64,000 bases of DNA, from contig NC_071393.1 in NCBI RefSeq assembly GCF_022682495.2, positions 96,957,010 to 97,021,009 on the forward strand, written 5' to 3'. This DNA comes from Desmodus rotundus. Its lineage: Eukaryota; Chordata; Mammalia; Chiroptera; Phyllostomidae. Below are positions 12,401 through 27,400 of this stretch, in pieces. The notes under the pieces were generated by a model. The model made no database searches and was not told the origin of the DNA. It worked only from the letters and a program-made list of their open reading frames with translations. The translations under genes and the position numbers were made by a program. Position 1 is the first letter of the stretch. Each line of letters opens with the position of its first letter.

Positions 12401-15400
12401 ATTGAATGTCAGTTAAAGAGAAATTGACTGCGGATCCAGACAGTGAAATAGCTACAACCAGCCTAAGGGTTTCTCTGCTGTGTCCAGTAAGTATTAACCG
12501 ATACTTGTTTTCCAGAAGATTTTAAATACATACTATCTTTTAATAAGTATTTTCATTATTTGAGATATTTTGTTTACTTTTGAAATGTACCTACCGTTGT
12601 TTCAGTTCACGAAGGTGGAAAGACATGATTTATTTATGGGATTTGGAATCTGAACTAATTTATAAGTCTATAAAACTTTTTCTACTCAGTAAAACATTTA
12701 AATATCGTTCATGATTAATAACTGTGTCTCAGATTCAAGTGTAAAATCTCCAAATAAGGAACGTTTATCTCAGTGTGTGTATAAAAATAATATCTTCTGA
12801 AAAAAAAATCTGTCCATGATTACCAATATAACAATTTTGCCAAAATGATTGTATTATAAGAACCCCTGGGGTGGGGTGGAGGGATGGGGAGAAAATGCAG
12901 ACAACTGTAATTGAATAACAATAAAGAACCTACCAGTTAAAAACTGTTCTCTTTAGCCTGAGTAATTGAATTGGTTATGCACATAAAACTAACCTAGATA
13001 TATTTTTAAACCAGAAAATGAGGTCAAAATCAATCATTTGTACAAAATAAATATAAGGCCCAAGATATACTAAATAATTAAACTTGTGAGTTTCCCAAAA
13101 AGTGTTGTTAAGGTTTATTTTCTAACTAGTTTGATGTTAGGTTCACTAATAGGAGAAGTGGTAGATGAATGTGGTTTTTATAGAAAAATATATGAACAAC
13201 TAAATTACTTTGACATTTTGATTATCTTTTGTTGTATAATTCAAGTTAATCATATATAAATTGGAGAGAAAATATGAAGAATGAGTGGATACAGCTGTTT
13301 CCTGGTTTGCCTGGTTTGTTCAGGCAGACCTGATATTGAAACTTTGGTTTTTTTAAAAATATTTTATTTATTCTTTATATATTTATTTGTTTAAATCCTT
13401 ACCTAAGGATATGTTTATTGATTTGAGAGAGAGAGAAAAGAGAAAGAAAGCATCAATTGGTTGCCTCTCTTATGTGCCCTGACCAGGGATGGAACCTGCA
13501 ACCTAGGTGTCTAGGTATGTGCCCTGAATGGGAATGGAACCCATGGTGCCCCAGCCAACTGAGCCACCCAGCCAGGGTTGATATTGAAAGTTTTTAACAT
13601 TGAAATCCTACTGCTCTGTAATGAAGAAACAAAGAAATTAAACAGAAATTGTATATTATTTGTTCTGCATCTTAGTCTATTTTTAATTTATAAAACCTCA
13701 AACAATATGAAAAAGTCACTAGCTCTTGAATTAGTTTATAATACTGTACTGAACATAGCTCTTTTTAAAAAAATCTTATTTTGCCTTGTGAATACTAAGG
13801 GAACTCCTGTTCATTGTTAAACTTTTGTAAACTATAGGAAAAATACAGTTAATTAAAACCACTAAGTCCTATCATTTTTTATTCCTCTTTATTCCTTACC
13901 ATAGTCATTTCTTAGAGAAAATATTTTGACTCCTGGCTTTTTATGTTACTATTAAAAAAATACTTTGCCAAGTATATGATGCATTCATTGACAAAAACTG
14001 AAGGGGGAGACACAGATAGCAACACAGCAATAGTAGTAGACTTTGATACCTCACTTTCAATTATGTATACAACTGGACAGAAGGTTATTAAGGAAGCAAA
14101 GGACTTAAACCACACTATGTTATCAGTTGGACTTAACAAATTTAGGCAGAGTATTCCACCTGACAACAGCAGATTACACATTCTTTTCAAGTGTATGTGA
14201 AACATTCTCCAAGGTAGACCATATGTTCAGCCACAAAACAAGTGTTAACCAATTTAAAAATAAAATCATAAAAGTATTTTCTCTGACCACAGTGGGATGA
14301 AAGTAGAAATCAAGAGCAGAAAGAAAATAGGAAAATCAACAAATATGTGGAAATTAAACAACATACATTTGAGCAACCAATGGGTTAAAGAAGAATCACA
14401 AGGGAATGTAGAAACTATCTGGAGACAAGTGAAAACAAAATTCAGTATACCAAAACTTACGGGATACAGCAAAAGCAGTAGGAGGAGGGAAGTTATAGTA
14501 CTAAATGCTTACATTAATAAAGAAGAGAGATCTCAAATCAACACCCTAACTTACCTTAAGTAACTAGAAAAAGAAAAATAAAGTAAACCCAAAGTCAGCA
14601 GAAGGAAGAGAATAACAAAAATTAGAGCAGAGATAAATTAATGAGAAAAGAAAAACAATAGAAAAAAATCAGTGAGACCCAAGAGTTGACTTTTGAAGAT
14701 AGGCAAAATTGACAAACCCTTAGCTAGATTAAGAAAAAGTGAGGAAAGGCTCATGTAGCTAAAATTAGTAATGAGAGAAGACATTACAACTGATGTCACA
14801 GAAATAAGGAGTATGAGAGACTACTATGAATAGTTAAATGCCAACGAATTGGGTAACCTAGAAGAAATGGATACATTTCTACAAACATAACCTATCATGA
14901 CTGAATCATGAAGAAATAAGAAATCTGAACAAACCTCTTAACTACTGAGGAGACAAAAGAAAGCCCAGTTCCCCATGGCTTCACTACAGAATCATACCAA
15001 ACATTTAAAGAAGAATTAATACCAATTTTTTTTCACTCTTCCAAATAATTTAAGAGGAAGGAATGCTCCCAAACTCCTTCTATGAGGCTGGTATTGCCCT
15101 GATCCCAACATCAGACTAAGACAGACAAGTTTCAAAAAACAAAAAGACCTACATCAAATGTCCCTGATGAATACTGATGCGAAAACCCTTAAAAACTGAA
15201 TTCACCAGCACATTAAAAGTATACGCCATGACCAAGTAGGCTTTATAGCTCAAACGTAAAGGTGATTCAGCAAACAAAAATCAATCAATGTAATATACAA
15301 CATTAACAAAATGAAAGACAAAAAGACATGATCAGCTTGATGTAGAAAAACATTTGACAAAACTTAACATACTTTCCTGATCAACACACTCAACAAACTA

Positions 15401-18400
15401 GACTAGAAGGAAGCTTCCTGAATGATGGCCGGATACATAAAACCCACAGTGAATTTCATATTCAGTGTGGAAAGACGAAAATCTCTTGTCTCTAGCAGGG
15501 GTGTCCAACCTTTTGATGTTTCTGGGCCACACATTAAATACACTGTGACATGTAATCACAAAAAAAGTCTCATAATATTTTAGGTAAATTTACAATTTTG
15601 TGTTGGGCCACATTCACAGCCATCCTGGACCATGGGTTGAACACCCCTGCTCTAGAGGGTTAAGACAAGGATACCCACTGTCCCCACTACTATTCAGTGT
15701 AGTGCTGGAAGTTCTAGCCAGAGCAATTAGACGAGAAAAAGAATTGACCTATACATTGGAAAAGAAGAAAATAATCTGTTCACAGATGACATGATTTTTT
15801 ATGTTGAGAACCCTAAAGATCCCACAAAAACTATTGGAACTAATAAACCAATTCAGAAAAAAATCAGGATACAAACACAAATCAACAGTCAGAAATTAGT
15901 TACCTCTCTATACACTAACAATGACCAATCTGAAAATGAAGTTAAGAAAACAATCCCATTTACTATAGCATCAAAAAGGATAAAATATTTAGAATAAACT
16001 TAACCAAAGAGATAAAAGACTAAATACATTGAAAACTACAAAATAAATTGATCTCCAGATTCAGTGTGTTCCCTTTCAAAATTCAAATGGCATTTTTTGC
16101 CAAACAAACAAATCAATCAATCCTATAATTCTCATGGAAACTCAAAGGACTCCAAACAGCCAAAATAGTCCTGTAGTGAGAACAAAGTATGAGGCCTCAC
16201 CCTCCCTGATTTCAAAACGTACAAAGTAACAGCAATTAAGATGGTGTGGTACTGACGTAAAGGTAGATGATATAGACCGGCGGAACAATATAGGGAGCCT
16301 AGAAACACTCTTGCATATATGTCCACATGACTTTGAGCAAAGGTACTGGGACTCTGCAGTGGGGAAAAGACAGCGTATTCAATAAGTGATGTTAGGAAAA
16401 CAGAAGTGTGTGTTCGGGTGCAGTATACTGAAGTTGCGCCCGTACTTTGCAGTATATGCAAAAATTAACTCAAAATGGATTAAAGACCTACAACATAAGA
16501 CATTAAACTATTAAACTCTTAGAAGAAAACATAGGGGGAAAACTTTAATTGAATTAGCCATGGTATCTTGGCTATGACATTAAAGCACAGGCAACAAAAG
16601 CAAAAATAGACAAATAGGACTATATCAAACTTAAAAATTTTCTGCCTTGTCAAAGAAAGTAATCTACAGAGTGAAAAGAAAACCTGTGGAATGGGAGAAA
16701 ATAATTGCAAACCATATATTTGATAAGGGATTAATATCCAGCATATATACAAAACTTGTACAACTCAACAACAAGAAAATCAAATGCCTGCTTTTAAAAT
16801 GGGCAAAGGTCTTGCTTGAAACAGACATTTCTTCAAAGAAAATAGAAAAATGGCAAATCAGCACATGAAAAGATGTTCAACATCACTGAGCATTAAGGAA
16901 ATGCAGATCAAAGCCACATGAGCTACCACTACACATCCATCATGACAGCAGCCACTGTGAAAAGAACAGAAGATACCACCTGTCGGCAAGGATGTCAAGA
17001 TGCGGGAACCTTTGTGCGTTGTTGGTGGGAATGTAAATGCTGCAGCCATTCTGAGAACAATATGATGGTTTCTCAAAAAATTAAAAATAGAGTTACCGTA
17101 TGATTCAGCCTCTGGGTTAATATCAAAAAGAATTCAAAGTAGGATTTTGGAGAGATAATTTGCACATCCATGTTTATTACAATAGCCAAGATGTGGAAAG
17201 AACTGAAATGTCCACGGAGAGATGAATGAATAAAGAAAACGTGGTATGAACATACAGTGGGATATCATGTAGCATTAAAACGAAGGAAATCCTATCATAT
17301 GCTACAACATGGATGTACCTTGAGAACATCATGATTAGTAAAGTAAGCCAGTCACAAAAGCATAAATACTATATGATTCCACTCATTTGAAGTATAAAAA
17401 GTTGTCAAAAATCATAGAAACAGACAAGAAGTGGTTACCAAAGACTGCAGTGAGGGGGAATTAGTGTTTAGTGGCTGTAGATCTGCTGTATAACAATGTG
17501 AATATACTTAACACCACTGAGCTGCCCACTTAGAATGGTTAAGGTGGTAAGTTCAATATTATGGGGTGTTTGTTTTTGTTTACCACAATGGAAAATATTG
17601 GCCAGGAGTGTGGGGGCGGGTTCCTAAGTAACTAGATAAATATTATAACAGGCTGTGGTGTAAAAGGAATCTGGTTTGGGTTTTTAATTAACATTTAGGA
17701 AAATGGTTCACAGACCAGGTACGTGGAGGACAGGAAGAAGACAAAGATGTAAAAAAAAAAGGATATATGTTTATCCTATTTTCTTACCCCCAAATCCTGA
17801 TTTATCCACCCCCCTCCTCCACATTTCTTGCCACCCCATTCCATTATAAAACACCAGGACAGAGAATATGAGAAATTTAGAAAAGTGCATAAGCTTCAAC
17901 TTCCATTTAGATCACTGGAAGAAGTCTTGTTTTCCTGCAATTTCATTTTAAAAATTACATTGGTGCTACTGTATATATGACATTTTTGTCATTTAACATG
18001 TAGATGAAGCATTTATTCATAAGAGCAAGCACTACAGTATAAATCTTGCCATTTTCATTTGTAGAACTGGTTTTGAATTTGATAATTCAGGTGATCTTTG
18101 CTATTATTAGAAAATGTTAATCACATTTTACTTCCTTGAACCTCTTAATTTAGTGGGCCAGCTTTTACTTCTTCTTTCCATATTCCCTCTGTTAATCCAG
18201 TTTTAGTTTCACCAATTTTAGCGCTTCGTTTTAAATTGACATCTGCTTTCAAAGTTCAGATTATAGGGGAAAAAACTATATATAAACCATAATTATAATA
18301 ATTTTATGGATTTCTATTTTGCTAAAGGGACAATCCCTTTACAATTATTCTGGAATAGCAAGGCAATATATTACATGTGTTTTTATTCTAAAAAAGTAAA

Positions 18401-21400
18401 ACTTAATAATGACAATTCATCTATATATCAAATTTATAGAATAATAAAAGAGATTTGTTCCCTTTGAAATATGTAAATATGATATCTGACTGTGCATTTG
18501 AATTGCCCTTGTTATATATACAGCTCAAAATAAATGAGTTTCTGTTGTTTGTGTGCCATTTAGCTAAAGGCAGTGAAAATAATTGAAAATGTTTTTGCTC
18601 TTTGGGAGTTTTTTTAGTTCTGATTTATTAAAAATAGAGCTGGAAGAATGTTTGAGACCTGCTTTGTGAGATACTCCTCAGACCTGTAAACTCAAATACA
18701 AATGATTTGGCATTGATAGAAGAAGAAAAAAACTTCCTTGGAAATTTATTTATGAAAATTTATGATGATAATGAAGAAAAAGTTGTGAAATTATTCTTAA
18801 TACCACACTATTTCTTTTTACATGGAAAATACATATTTTATTGGCTAAAGGGGGTCCTTTTGATATAAGCTGGTTTTAACTTAAATTTAGCTTGGGTGTT
18901 TTCTCTTGCATAATCTTCAGTTACTAGTATAGCACTGTTATGCATAATAAGGTTAGTGGCATTAGAAAACTCATTTGGGAGTTGTTTTCAAAGTGTGTAT
19001 TTGCAAATGATGGCAGGTATCCACCACATCCTCTAAAGGGAAAGGGGGGATTTGTAATTACAAGATGAGGATGTTCAAAGCTCAGTTTCTGTCTTGATAC
19101 CAAGTTGAAGAAATCTGTCCGTTTGTAGATAAAATATTTAGAATTTAGTGATTGTTTTTAAAAATCAGGAACATGAGGAGGATTATAATACTTTGTAATT
19201 CTTTGAAGCAAGGCATTTTGTGTGACAGCTAATAAACAATGCATTTGAAAGTGGACTTTTCCTACACCTACTTACTAATGTTCTTCCCTGTGCCGTTCAT
19301 GTAGCAGTATTCCTTAAAAACTCTGTAGGGAAACATGTCAGTGTGGCTGATCATAGAGGCTTTACAGTTGCTCTCTCACCAAAAAGATGAACTGACAGCT
19401 GGGGATTATAGGGAAGAAGGTACATGAAATGGAGCCTTATGATTTTATCCATCATCTTCATAAACTATCAGAAGTAGCCTGCTAGTTACGCAGCACATGA
19501 ACTTGGCTACTACTACTGTGTTTGTCTAGGATTCTTAGTCTCTGATTTCTCTTAGTATTAAGTCAGTAACAAAAATATCTACTCAGTAGGAATTTACACT
19601 TCACAAGTAAGTTAAACTCTGGTTTAGGATGTAAAAATTTAATTTAGCACCACCAACCAGATTGTCATTTGGAAAATGTCTTTGGACTAATGAGGCATGC
19701 CTTGGCTAATGGTAAATAAATGCTTTTTCTTTTATAAGTGCTAGTTTGTTCTTTTTGCCTTTTTGTCAGGTGCTTATATAAATCAAATCATAAAAATTGA
19801 ATAGAAGTATATAAAGGGAGTAATGATGTTGTTGAATATTGTATGAATACAGAATTGAAGAATGAGCTGAGGTTTGGGATAGCTTGCAAAGTGATTTGAA
19901 GCAAATATGTTCCTATACTTTAGTAATGGGTGACATACGAGGTCTGTCCTGAAGGTATCCAGCCATGTAATATGAAAAATAGAGACATTTCTTGAAGAAG
20001 ATACAAGATACAAGAAACATTGTTCATAGGACAGTGATGCCTCAGTCCCCTTCAAAGTAGGCACCTTGGGACTTCACACAGTTCTCCCAATCGCCATCAG
20101 CTGCCCCATGATACGTTCCTGAATCTCATCAATGGTCTAAAAATCTCTTCCCTTTCAAAGGTGATTTTAATTTTGGGAAAAGCCAGGAGTCGCCGGGCAC
20201 CAAATCTGGGCAATAGGGGGGCTGAGTCACCTGGGCGATTTGAGGTTTCACAAAAAAACTGCACAAAACGATGCATGAGTGGGCCTGTGGTCATGACGAA
20301 GCTGCCAGTCACCAGTTGCCCATAGCTGTGGCCTTCTGAGTCAACTGGATAGTTTCTGGGGAGGAACGTTCAAGCTTCATGTGAAATCTGATGCAGATTC
20401 ATTGCTCTACTCGCTCAACCATTTTGAATGTGACAGCCACACAGTACACACGCTCACTCAACAGCATCTATAGCCCCCATTGACTAGTATGGTGAAGTTG
20501 TCATTATTCACACATGCGCATTCCAGTCCACTCGCCTTGGCTGCCAGGTTACATCGATTTGCTCAGACCATTCTCATTGCTTTAACAATGACTGGACTTT
20601 TCTGGACAGACCTCGTATATCAGGTACTTAGCATGTTTCAGGCACTATGCAATAAACAATTTAAGCCCCATAACCTTATGATGCAGATGCTACTATTTGT
20701 ATCCCCATTTTACAAAACAGGCTCAGAGAGACTAAATAACATTTGGGATTCACAAATAAGTAGTGGGGCCAGGATTCAAACCTCTAGGTATCTAACTCCC
20801 AGACTCCTATTCAGGGCTGCCTCACGAAGTGTCGCATGCAGCCTCCTCCATGAATGGTGCCTCCTAAAACTGCTTACCCTGCTCAGCTGAAGCCTTTATC
20901 AGTACACCAGACCATCTTCCTGCTGTATAGCAGGTACATTTCCAAGTACCGAGGATAAGGAGATGAGTCCATTGTCCTTTCTAGTAGGAGGGGACACACA
21001 CATAAATAGTATAATCACGTGCAGGGTAATGTGGGAGCGCAGAGAAGGGAGCTCAGTTTTCTCTGTGTCCCTCCTCTTCATACTTACGGTGTAAACTGGC
21101 ATTACTCCTTTCTCATAAGTTTGTAACACATTCTGGGCCCTTTTTTTACTCTTCATCACTACATCCTGTTGAAGTAAGGAGGAAACAGTGTTTCTTAAGA
21201 GATAGAAAAAGAGGCCCAGAAAGTTTAAGGGCCTTTCCTAGAAGCACAGTAAATCATTGGTATCAGAACAATAATTTAGGGCCCCAAATGACAATTTCCT
21301 TGGTAGACTAGGAAATTGCACATTTCCCCGAAATTCTTCTAAGCCAAGAATCTTTTCCTCTTTTTTTTTTTTTCTTCATTTAAGTCATAATCTTTTTCAA

Positions 21401-24400
21401 GCTTTTATATTTTGTAAGCTTACAAATGTGTGGAAAATCTTTTCCTGGTATTCAGCAAATAATGTAGTTATTGAAAATAGGTAACATCTCTACTACAGGC
21501 ATACCTCAGATATTGTGTGTTCAGTTCCAAACCACCGCAGTAAAGAGGGTCGTAATCTTTTTGGTGAAGGGTCTTTTCTTCAATTTGTAAAAAAACGTGC
21601 ATCTGTGAAACAAAACAAAGCAAAGCGCACTGAAACGAGGTATGCCTGTATACGGGCATTGTGGCCTATGGGGTCCCCACAGTGGTAATGCAGCTGCGGT
21701 GTACGCGGTGTTCTCCGGGGAAGGGGTGGTGGTGTGACAGCTCCCCATGGGAACATTGCTCGATAGCTTCTCTGCCTCGGGCCAAAGCTAGCAGCTCGAG
21801 GACCAGATGAAGCAGATTTTATTGCACATTGGGCAGGCTCAACCTGTGTCAGCTTAAGCATCATTTGCAGGGCAATAAGATGGTCTTAAAACATGCTGGA
21901 GGTGCCAGAGGTCCAGGGGTGTTGTTGAATTGCTTGTGATGGTGCCCAGTGAGAGAGGAAATACAGAGAGTGCACACACTTGGCTGCCGTCCAGAGCTGT
22001 CATTTGGCAATTAAGTCAAACATTGTGGGGAATGCTTGCGACTCATTTCATTTTGACCTGTGAACTACGCATTCAGATACCAGGTTGATAGTAAATGCCA
22101 CTGTGTACTGCAGTGCTTAGTAAGACCACCTTTTTTCCTTTCCCAAATCCCTAGTAAAATGATTCTTAACTGTTTTTAGATCAGGGGTTACTCTAAGAAT
22201 TTGGTGGAAGCTCTCTCTCCAGAATAATGCACATACTTACAAAATTTTACATATTAATCTCAAGAAGTTCATGGCCCTTCCTCCCCCCAAAAGCCCATCT
22301 GGGAGCTGTGAGTGAGGGTGAATAACCCTTTCCGTGGACTTTTTGTAGTCACTGTGTTTTATATCTAAAGAATTACTATAATCTTTTAACCTATTGGTGT
22401 TTCACAGAAAATGTGTTTAATGTTCTTCCATACTGATGAAAAGTAAACACTATGCTTTAAATCAGAACACATACACTTCGTGTGCTTCAGGAAATTTTTA
22501 TCAAAATTTAAATTTTGAAGAACAATGTTCTGATACTTTCTTTTGTCTTTTTTTTTTTAAAGCTTGGTAAAATGCGGCTGACAATTCCATGTCGGGCCCT
22601 TACATGTTCTCATCTGCAGTGTTTTGATGCAACTCTTTATATTCAGATGAATGAGAAAAAACCAACCTGGGTTTGTCCTGTCTGTGATAAGAAGGCTCCA
22701 TATGAACACCTCATTATTGACGGGTACGTCATTGAAAGTTTTTCCTTGCACCTCAGAATGGCAACCGTTACCTGGGCTTGTTATCTATCAGGTCATGTTT
22801 TCTGAGTTACATACTTTTAGGATTTTCATGATTCTAGAAATCAGTATTTTTCAAAGTAAGTGACGTGAACGTTTTACCTTTTTAACTGAATGTCCTCTTG
22901 TTGTGGAGATACATGCTTCAGTCATTGCCTCCTGACCTTTACCATTTCAGCACCAACGGCTCCAAGCAGGGTATGCTTACACGTGTTCTGCAGATGAACC
23001 TGTCTGTCCCTAGCCATGTGGACCGTACTGCAGAAAGAAGGAAACATTGTGAAACTCTGCTTAACTTAAGCTCACCAAAAATTGGGTTTTTTAGAAGTTA
23101 GCCTATTTTCGTAGATTTTCTCATGCCTGTCCCCTGCTGTAAGGGGCCCTAAAACTGATCAACACACTGAATAAGTAGTAGCTTACTTTGGTTTGCTATC
23201 TCCTCTGAAATACTCGTCTTTGATTTTCTTGTCTACAACATCAAAGCAATCTGTTTTTTAAAAATTTTATGTTTTATCTGCCCTACCAGACATCTTGGAA
23301 TGTTCCTCTAAATTTTCCCCTATTCTCTAGCCTCCTTTTATTCCTTTTTTTTTTTTTTTTTTTTGCCACTAAACAAGAAAGAAATTGAAAAAAGGATTTT
23401 CTTGAGATGCCCTGTATTCTCTAGGAAAACACATGAGGCAACTTCTCTGTGGTGTTTGAGAAAACATAGGAGACTGAAGGCGCAACAGGAGGAATGGAGC
23501 CCATTTAGCAACACATTAAGGGAGTTCAATCATAGGGGGAAAATAAACATGTAACTTAGTGTTCTATGTTTAACTTTTCATAGATAACACTGGTCGCTAA
23601 CAAATCTGAATTGAATAATATTTTACTAACTGTATATTATATTGCTTTAGATCACCCCATCAGTTGAGGTTTTATGTTATTCTAAAAACCACATATACCT
23701 ACACATTTAAAGAAAAATTGGAAATATTAGGTAAATTGAAAACTTTTATAGTGTGTTAGTTTCACAGCTGTGATTGTACAGTATTAATATTTTTATCCCA
23801 AGAATTTGACCATTAATTGTACACCTTTTTTGTAAATCTCATTTCTTAGTATCTGTATGATATTTAGCAGGAGACTTAACATTCAGTACATGTTTTTGTA
23901 TGTATTGCTTCAGTTTATCAAATAAGATATATTTATTATAAGCAATTTGGACTATGTAAAAAAAAGTATAAAGGAGAAAAATACAGTATTACCACTTACA
24001 TAAGTGCTGTTTCTAGTTTTATTTTTTTAATTTATTTTTAGAGAGAGGGGAAGGGAGGGAGAAAGAGAGAAACATCACTGTGTGGTTGCCTCTTGTGGGG
24101 GCCTGGCCCACAACCCAGGCATGGGTCCTGATGAGGACTCGAACCCGCAACCCTTTGGTTTGCAGGCTGGCGTTCAATCCACTGAACCACACCAGCCAGG
24201 GCAGATAAGTGCTGTTTCTATACCATATACATACAGAATTTTATTTTTAAAATATAAGGTTTTGTTTTCTTGGCCTCTTTACACTTTCTGTGGACATTTT
24301 CCCATATTAAAAAATGTTTGTGAACCTTGTTTTTCATGGGTACATAATATTTCCTTGCATAAAGGTACCATAGTTTAAATAACTACTTTCTATATAGCCC

Positions 24401-27400
24401 TAGATTTTGAGAACAAATGTAACCTAGTCTACTTTCTTTTCTCCCATTTATACTTGTACAAAACATAGAGGGTCTGAGTGGTTTCTGGACAGTAATAATT
24501 ACATTCTGTCTTCATTTAACATGTGATATTCAAAGGACAAATTGTTTTTTATAGCTTGTTTATGGAAATCCTAAAGTACTGTACAGATTGTGATGAAATA
24601 CAGTTTAAAGAGGATGGCTCTTGGGCACCTATGAGATCTAAAAAGGAAGTGCAGGAAGTTTCTTCCTCTTACAATGGAGTTGATGGTGAGTGTCCATTTT
24701 CCAGAAGGGTGGAGCATTCTTCCTGCTGTTGTAAAGTCTTGGTTTTCAATATTAAAGTGCTCAAATTTTATTTAAAAAAACACTCAGCAGTTTATGGATA
24801 GCTCAATAACTCTTAATTAAGTTATTGATTAAATGTTCCGAAGTAGCAAAGCTCCTTTTAAACTCACTTTTGCCAGCTTTTAAAATTTTGTGGTATAAGA
24901 TTTCAAAATAACATAAATCTAATAAGTCTTTGTGAAGTTATGTTTTTGAAATGGTATCCTTTTAAATTTTTAACAGATTTGGTACAGATTGGTGAACATT
25001 GTTTTATTTGCATTTTTTCCCTGGCTTTTAGTATGCTTTTGCTGGAAAGAGGCTATGACTTTTTTTTTGGCGGGTGGGGGGGGGCGCGGAGAGGGAGAAA
25101 AACATCGATTGGTTGCCTCTTGTACATGCCCTGATCCAGGGACCGAACCTGCAACCTAGGCATGTGCCCTGACTGGAAACTGAACCTGTGACCTTTTTGG
25201 TTTACAGGATGGTGCTCCAACCAACTGAGCCACACTGACCAGGGCATGGCTATGACTTTCTAAAAATGTTACTATAACATTTCATAAGTATATCATGTAC
25301 TGTACTAGTAAACATGTAATAGATAGTCTTTGCCCTCAAAACAACTTTTATTCTGAAATGGACATACATTTTGATTATCCTGATTCAGAATTGTTTTTCA
25401 AAAAAATCCTTTAACAACCAATAATAAATAATAGTTTTAACCATAGGGAAACAGAACCACTGTTGGTTTTCTGCTTTCTGACCCCAGCAATATTGTAGTC
25501 TAAACTATAATAAGCACACTGAGAAATAAAGAGAGGTGTCATAGGTCTTTTTGCCTTCTGTTTTAATCATTACTACACAGGATGCTTGAGCTCCACACTG
25601 GAGCATCAGGTGGCTTCGCACCACCAGTCTTCGAGTAAAAATAAGAAAGTGGAGGTGATTGACCTTACCATAGACAGTTCATCTGATGAAGAAGAGGAAG
25701 AGCCATCTGCTAAGAGGACCTGTCCTTCCCTATCTCCCACATCACCACTAAATAATAAAGGGTAAGTTCTGAGACCTTAAAAAAGGACACTGTGAACATT
25801 AATTTTGCAAATAGGATCAAGAGATCTGCCAAATAAAATTATTAGCGTGATGGTAAAACTTACCTTAGCAATCAAAGATTAAGTTAAATTTTTCCCAGGT
25901 GTGTGATATTCTTGAGGGGTTGGATAATGCTTTAAAGGGGTCACTTGGATATAGAATCCATCATACCAAAAGATGGGTCTAGGACACTGGTTCTCCAACT
26001 TTGGTGTACAGCAGGCTCACCCAGAGGGCGGATTAAAGCACACGTTACTTCCCTACTCCCACCATGTCTGATTTAGGAACCGGGAGTGAGACAATATGTA
26101 TTTCTAAATAAGTTCCCAAATGATCCTAATGCTGCTTACAGGATTTAGAGCATTTGCACAGTCTGGAAAGTGTATGCTGTAAAATTAACCCTGAGTAGGG
26201 TGTTTCAAGTAGGAAGCAGAGGAAGAGCAGATAAATGCTTTCAACCTGCCTCAGAATGTGTAAGGCTGGCAATGAAAGAAGCCTAAGACTTAAGTTGAAG
26301 TACACTTAATGCTTTCTGTTTTGCAGGCTCACTTCCCATTAGTCTCATATCAATAATAATGTACCTTGGTTATGCCTCAGTTCAGTTCATGAAATGCTGT
26401 TACCTGTTTTTTATTGAAGATACCCCATGCTAAATAGTATGGGTGGTAATAAAATGAGTAAGTACAGCCCTAACCTTAAAGGGGTTAACATTTTGTAGAG
26501 GATGGTAAAAAAAAAGTAGCTAACTCTAGTTGTACTCTTAAACAGACTGTTAGTCTCATGACACACACTGGGACTTAGCAAAAAGACTTCATGCTTTGCT
26601 GAAGCACAGTCGTAGCTCACTGAAAGTTAGAAATAGATGTGTCCCCTTTTAGGTATACATGTCAGGGGAATTACATGGCCTGTTATAACCAAATGGGGGC
26701 TATTCAAAAAACATCTCCTTCCAACAAACACTACTGCCTAAAGAAAGAATGTAAGTGAGAGAAGGAAAGTCCACAGAAGGCATTGTTACAGGTTTCAGGG
26801 TTCAAGAAGGAAGTTAACACCAGACCAAGAGAAGGCTTGGAGTTAAATTATTTTCAAGTTCGGTATTATTTGATGAGATAAAACAACCTTCTGTTTGAGT
26901 ATATATGCAGTTACTTGAAAGATAAAGTTGCAACAGTAAAAGCACAGTCATCATGAAAATGTAGCTCCTGGCTTGTTGGAGGAATTTGACTATTTCAGGA
27001 ATCTTCATAATGTAATCAAATATAACACAGATTGATATTTTATTTTCACTGTAAAACAGCTTATCTCAGCATGGAAATAAAGACATTAGAAAGCAGTATT
27101 ATTATTCTAAATAAATGAATATTTAAACTCTAATTTTACTTTAAATCCTACTTTATGAACATTTTTACCTCTTATTATATGTAAACTATGCAATAATTTT
27201 ACTGTCTGAATATATATTTTTTCCTTAAAGGAAACTTTTTTTGAGTGTTTAGAAATCCAGCATTTCTTTGGATATTTACGTTGCTGTTTCTCCAAAGATA
27301 ACTTTGTTTATTTTATTTGGAAATTTACATTAGATGCATTAACTGCTTCCTGAGCTTCCCAGTGCATAATTGAACCCAGGCATAGTATTTGCAAATGCCA

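Larger units (their letters stand above)
3453..12412 (+). other. PIAS1 intron between the probable exons 7 and 8
   Basis: A 9-kb intron rich in old repeats: MIR near 3840-3990 and 5865-6000, an unassigned old repeat at about 6230-6640, L2 to about 8020, MER5A, a Ves fragment, a twin-primed L1, another MIR and an antisense Ves. Between 4000 and 5860 I see only unique sequence. Confidence 0.7.
12487..22562 (+). other. PIAS1 intron between the probable exons 8 and 9
   Basis: A 10-kb intron. It holds an L1 3' end, an antisense Ves, a 3.7-kb degraded L1 with a nested hAT element, an internally deleted mariner, a MIR and a Tigger1-type MITE. The interval 17600-19930 is AT-rich unique sequence without recognisable features. 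Confidence 0.7.

Noticed and set aside
22890..23105. Possible extra PIAS1 exon or processed pseudogene
   Set aside because: An open frame of 67 codons exists, but it matches nothing in PIAS1, and the frame joins perfectly between 22723 and 24555 without it.
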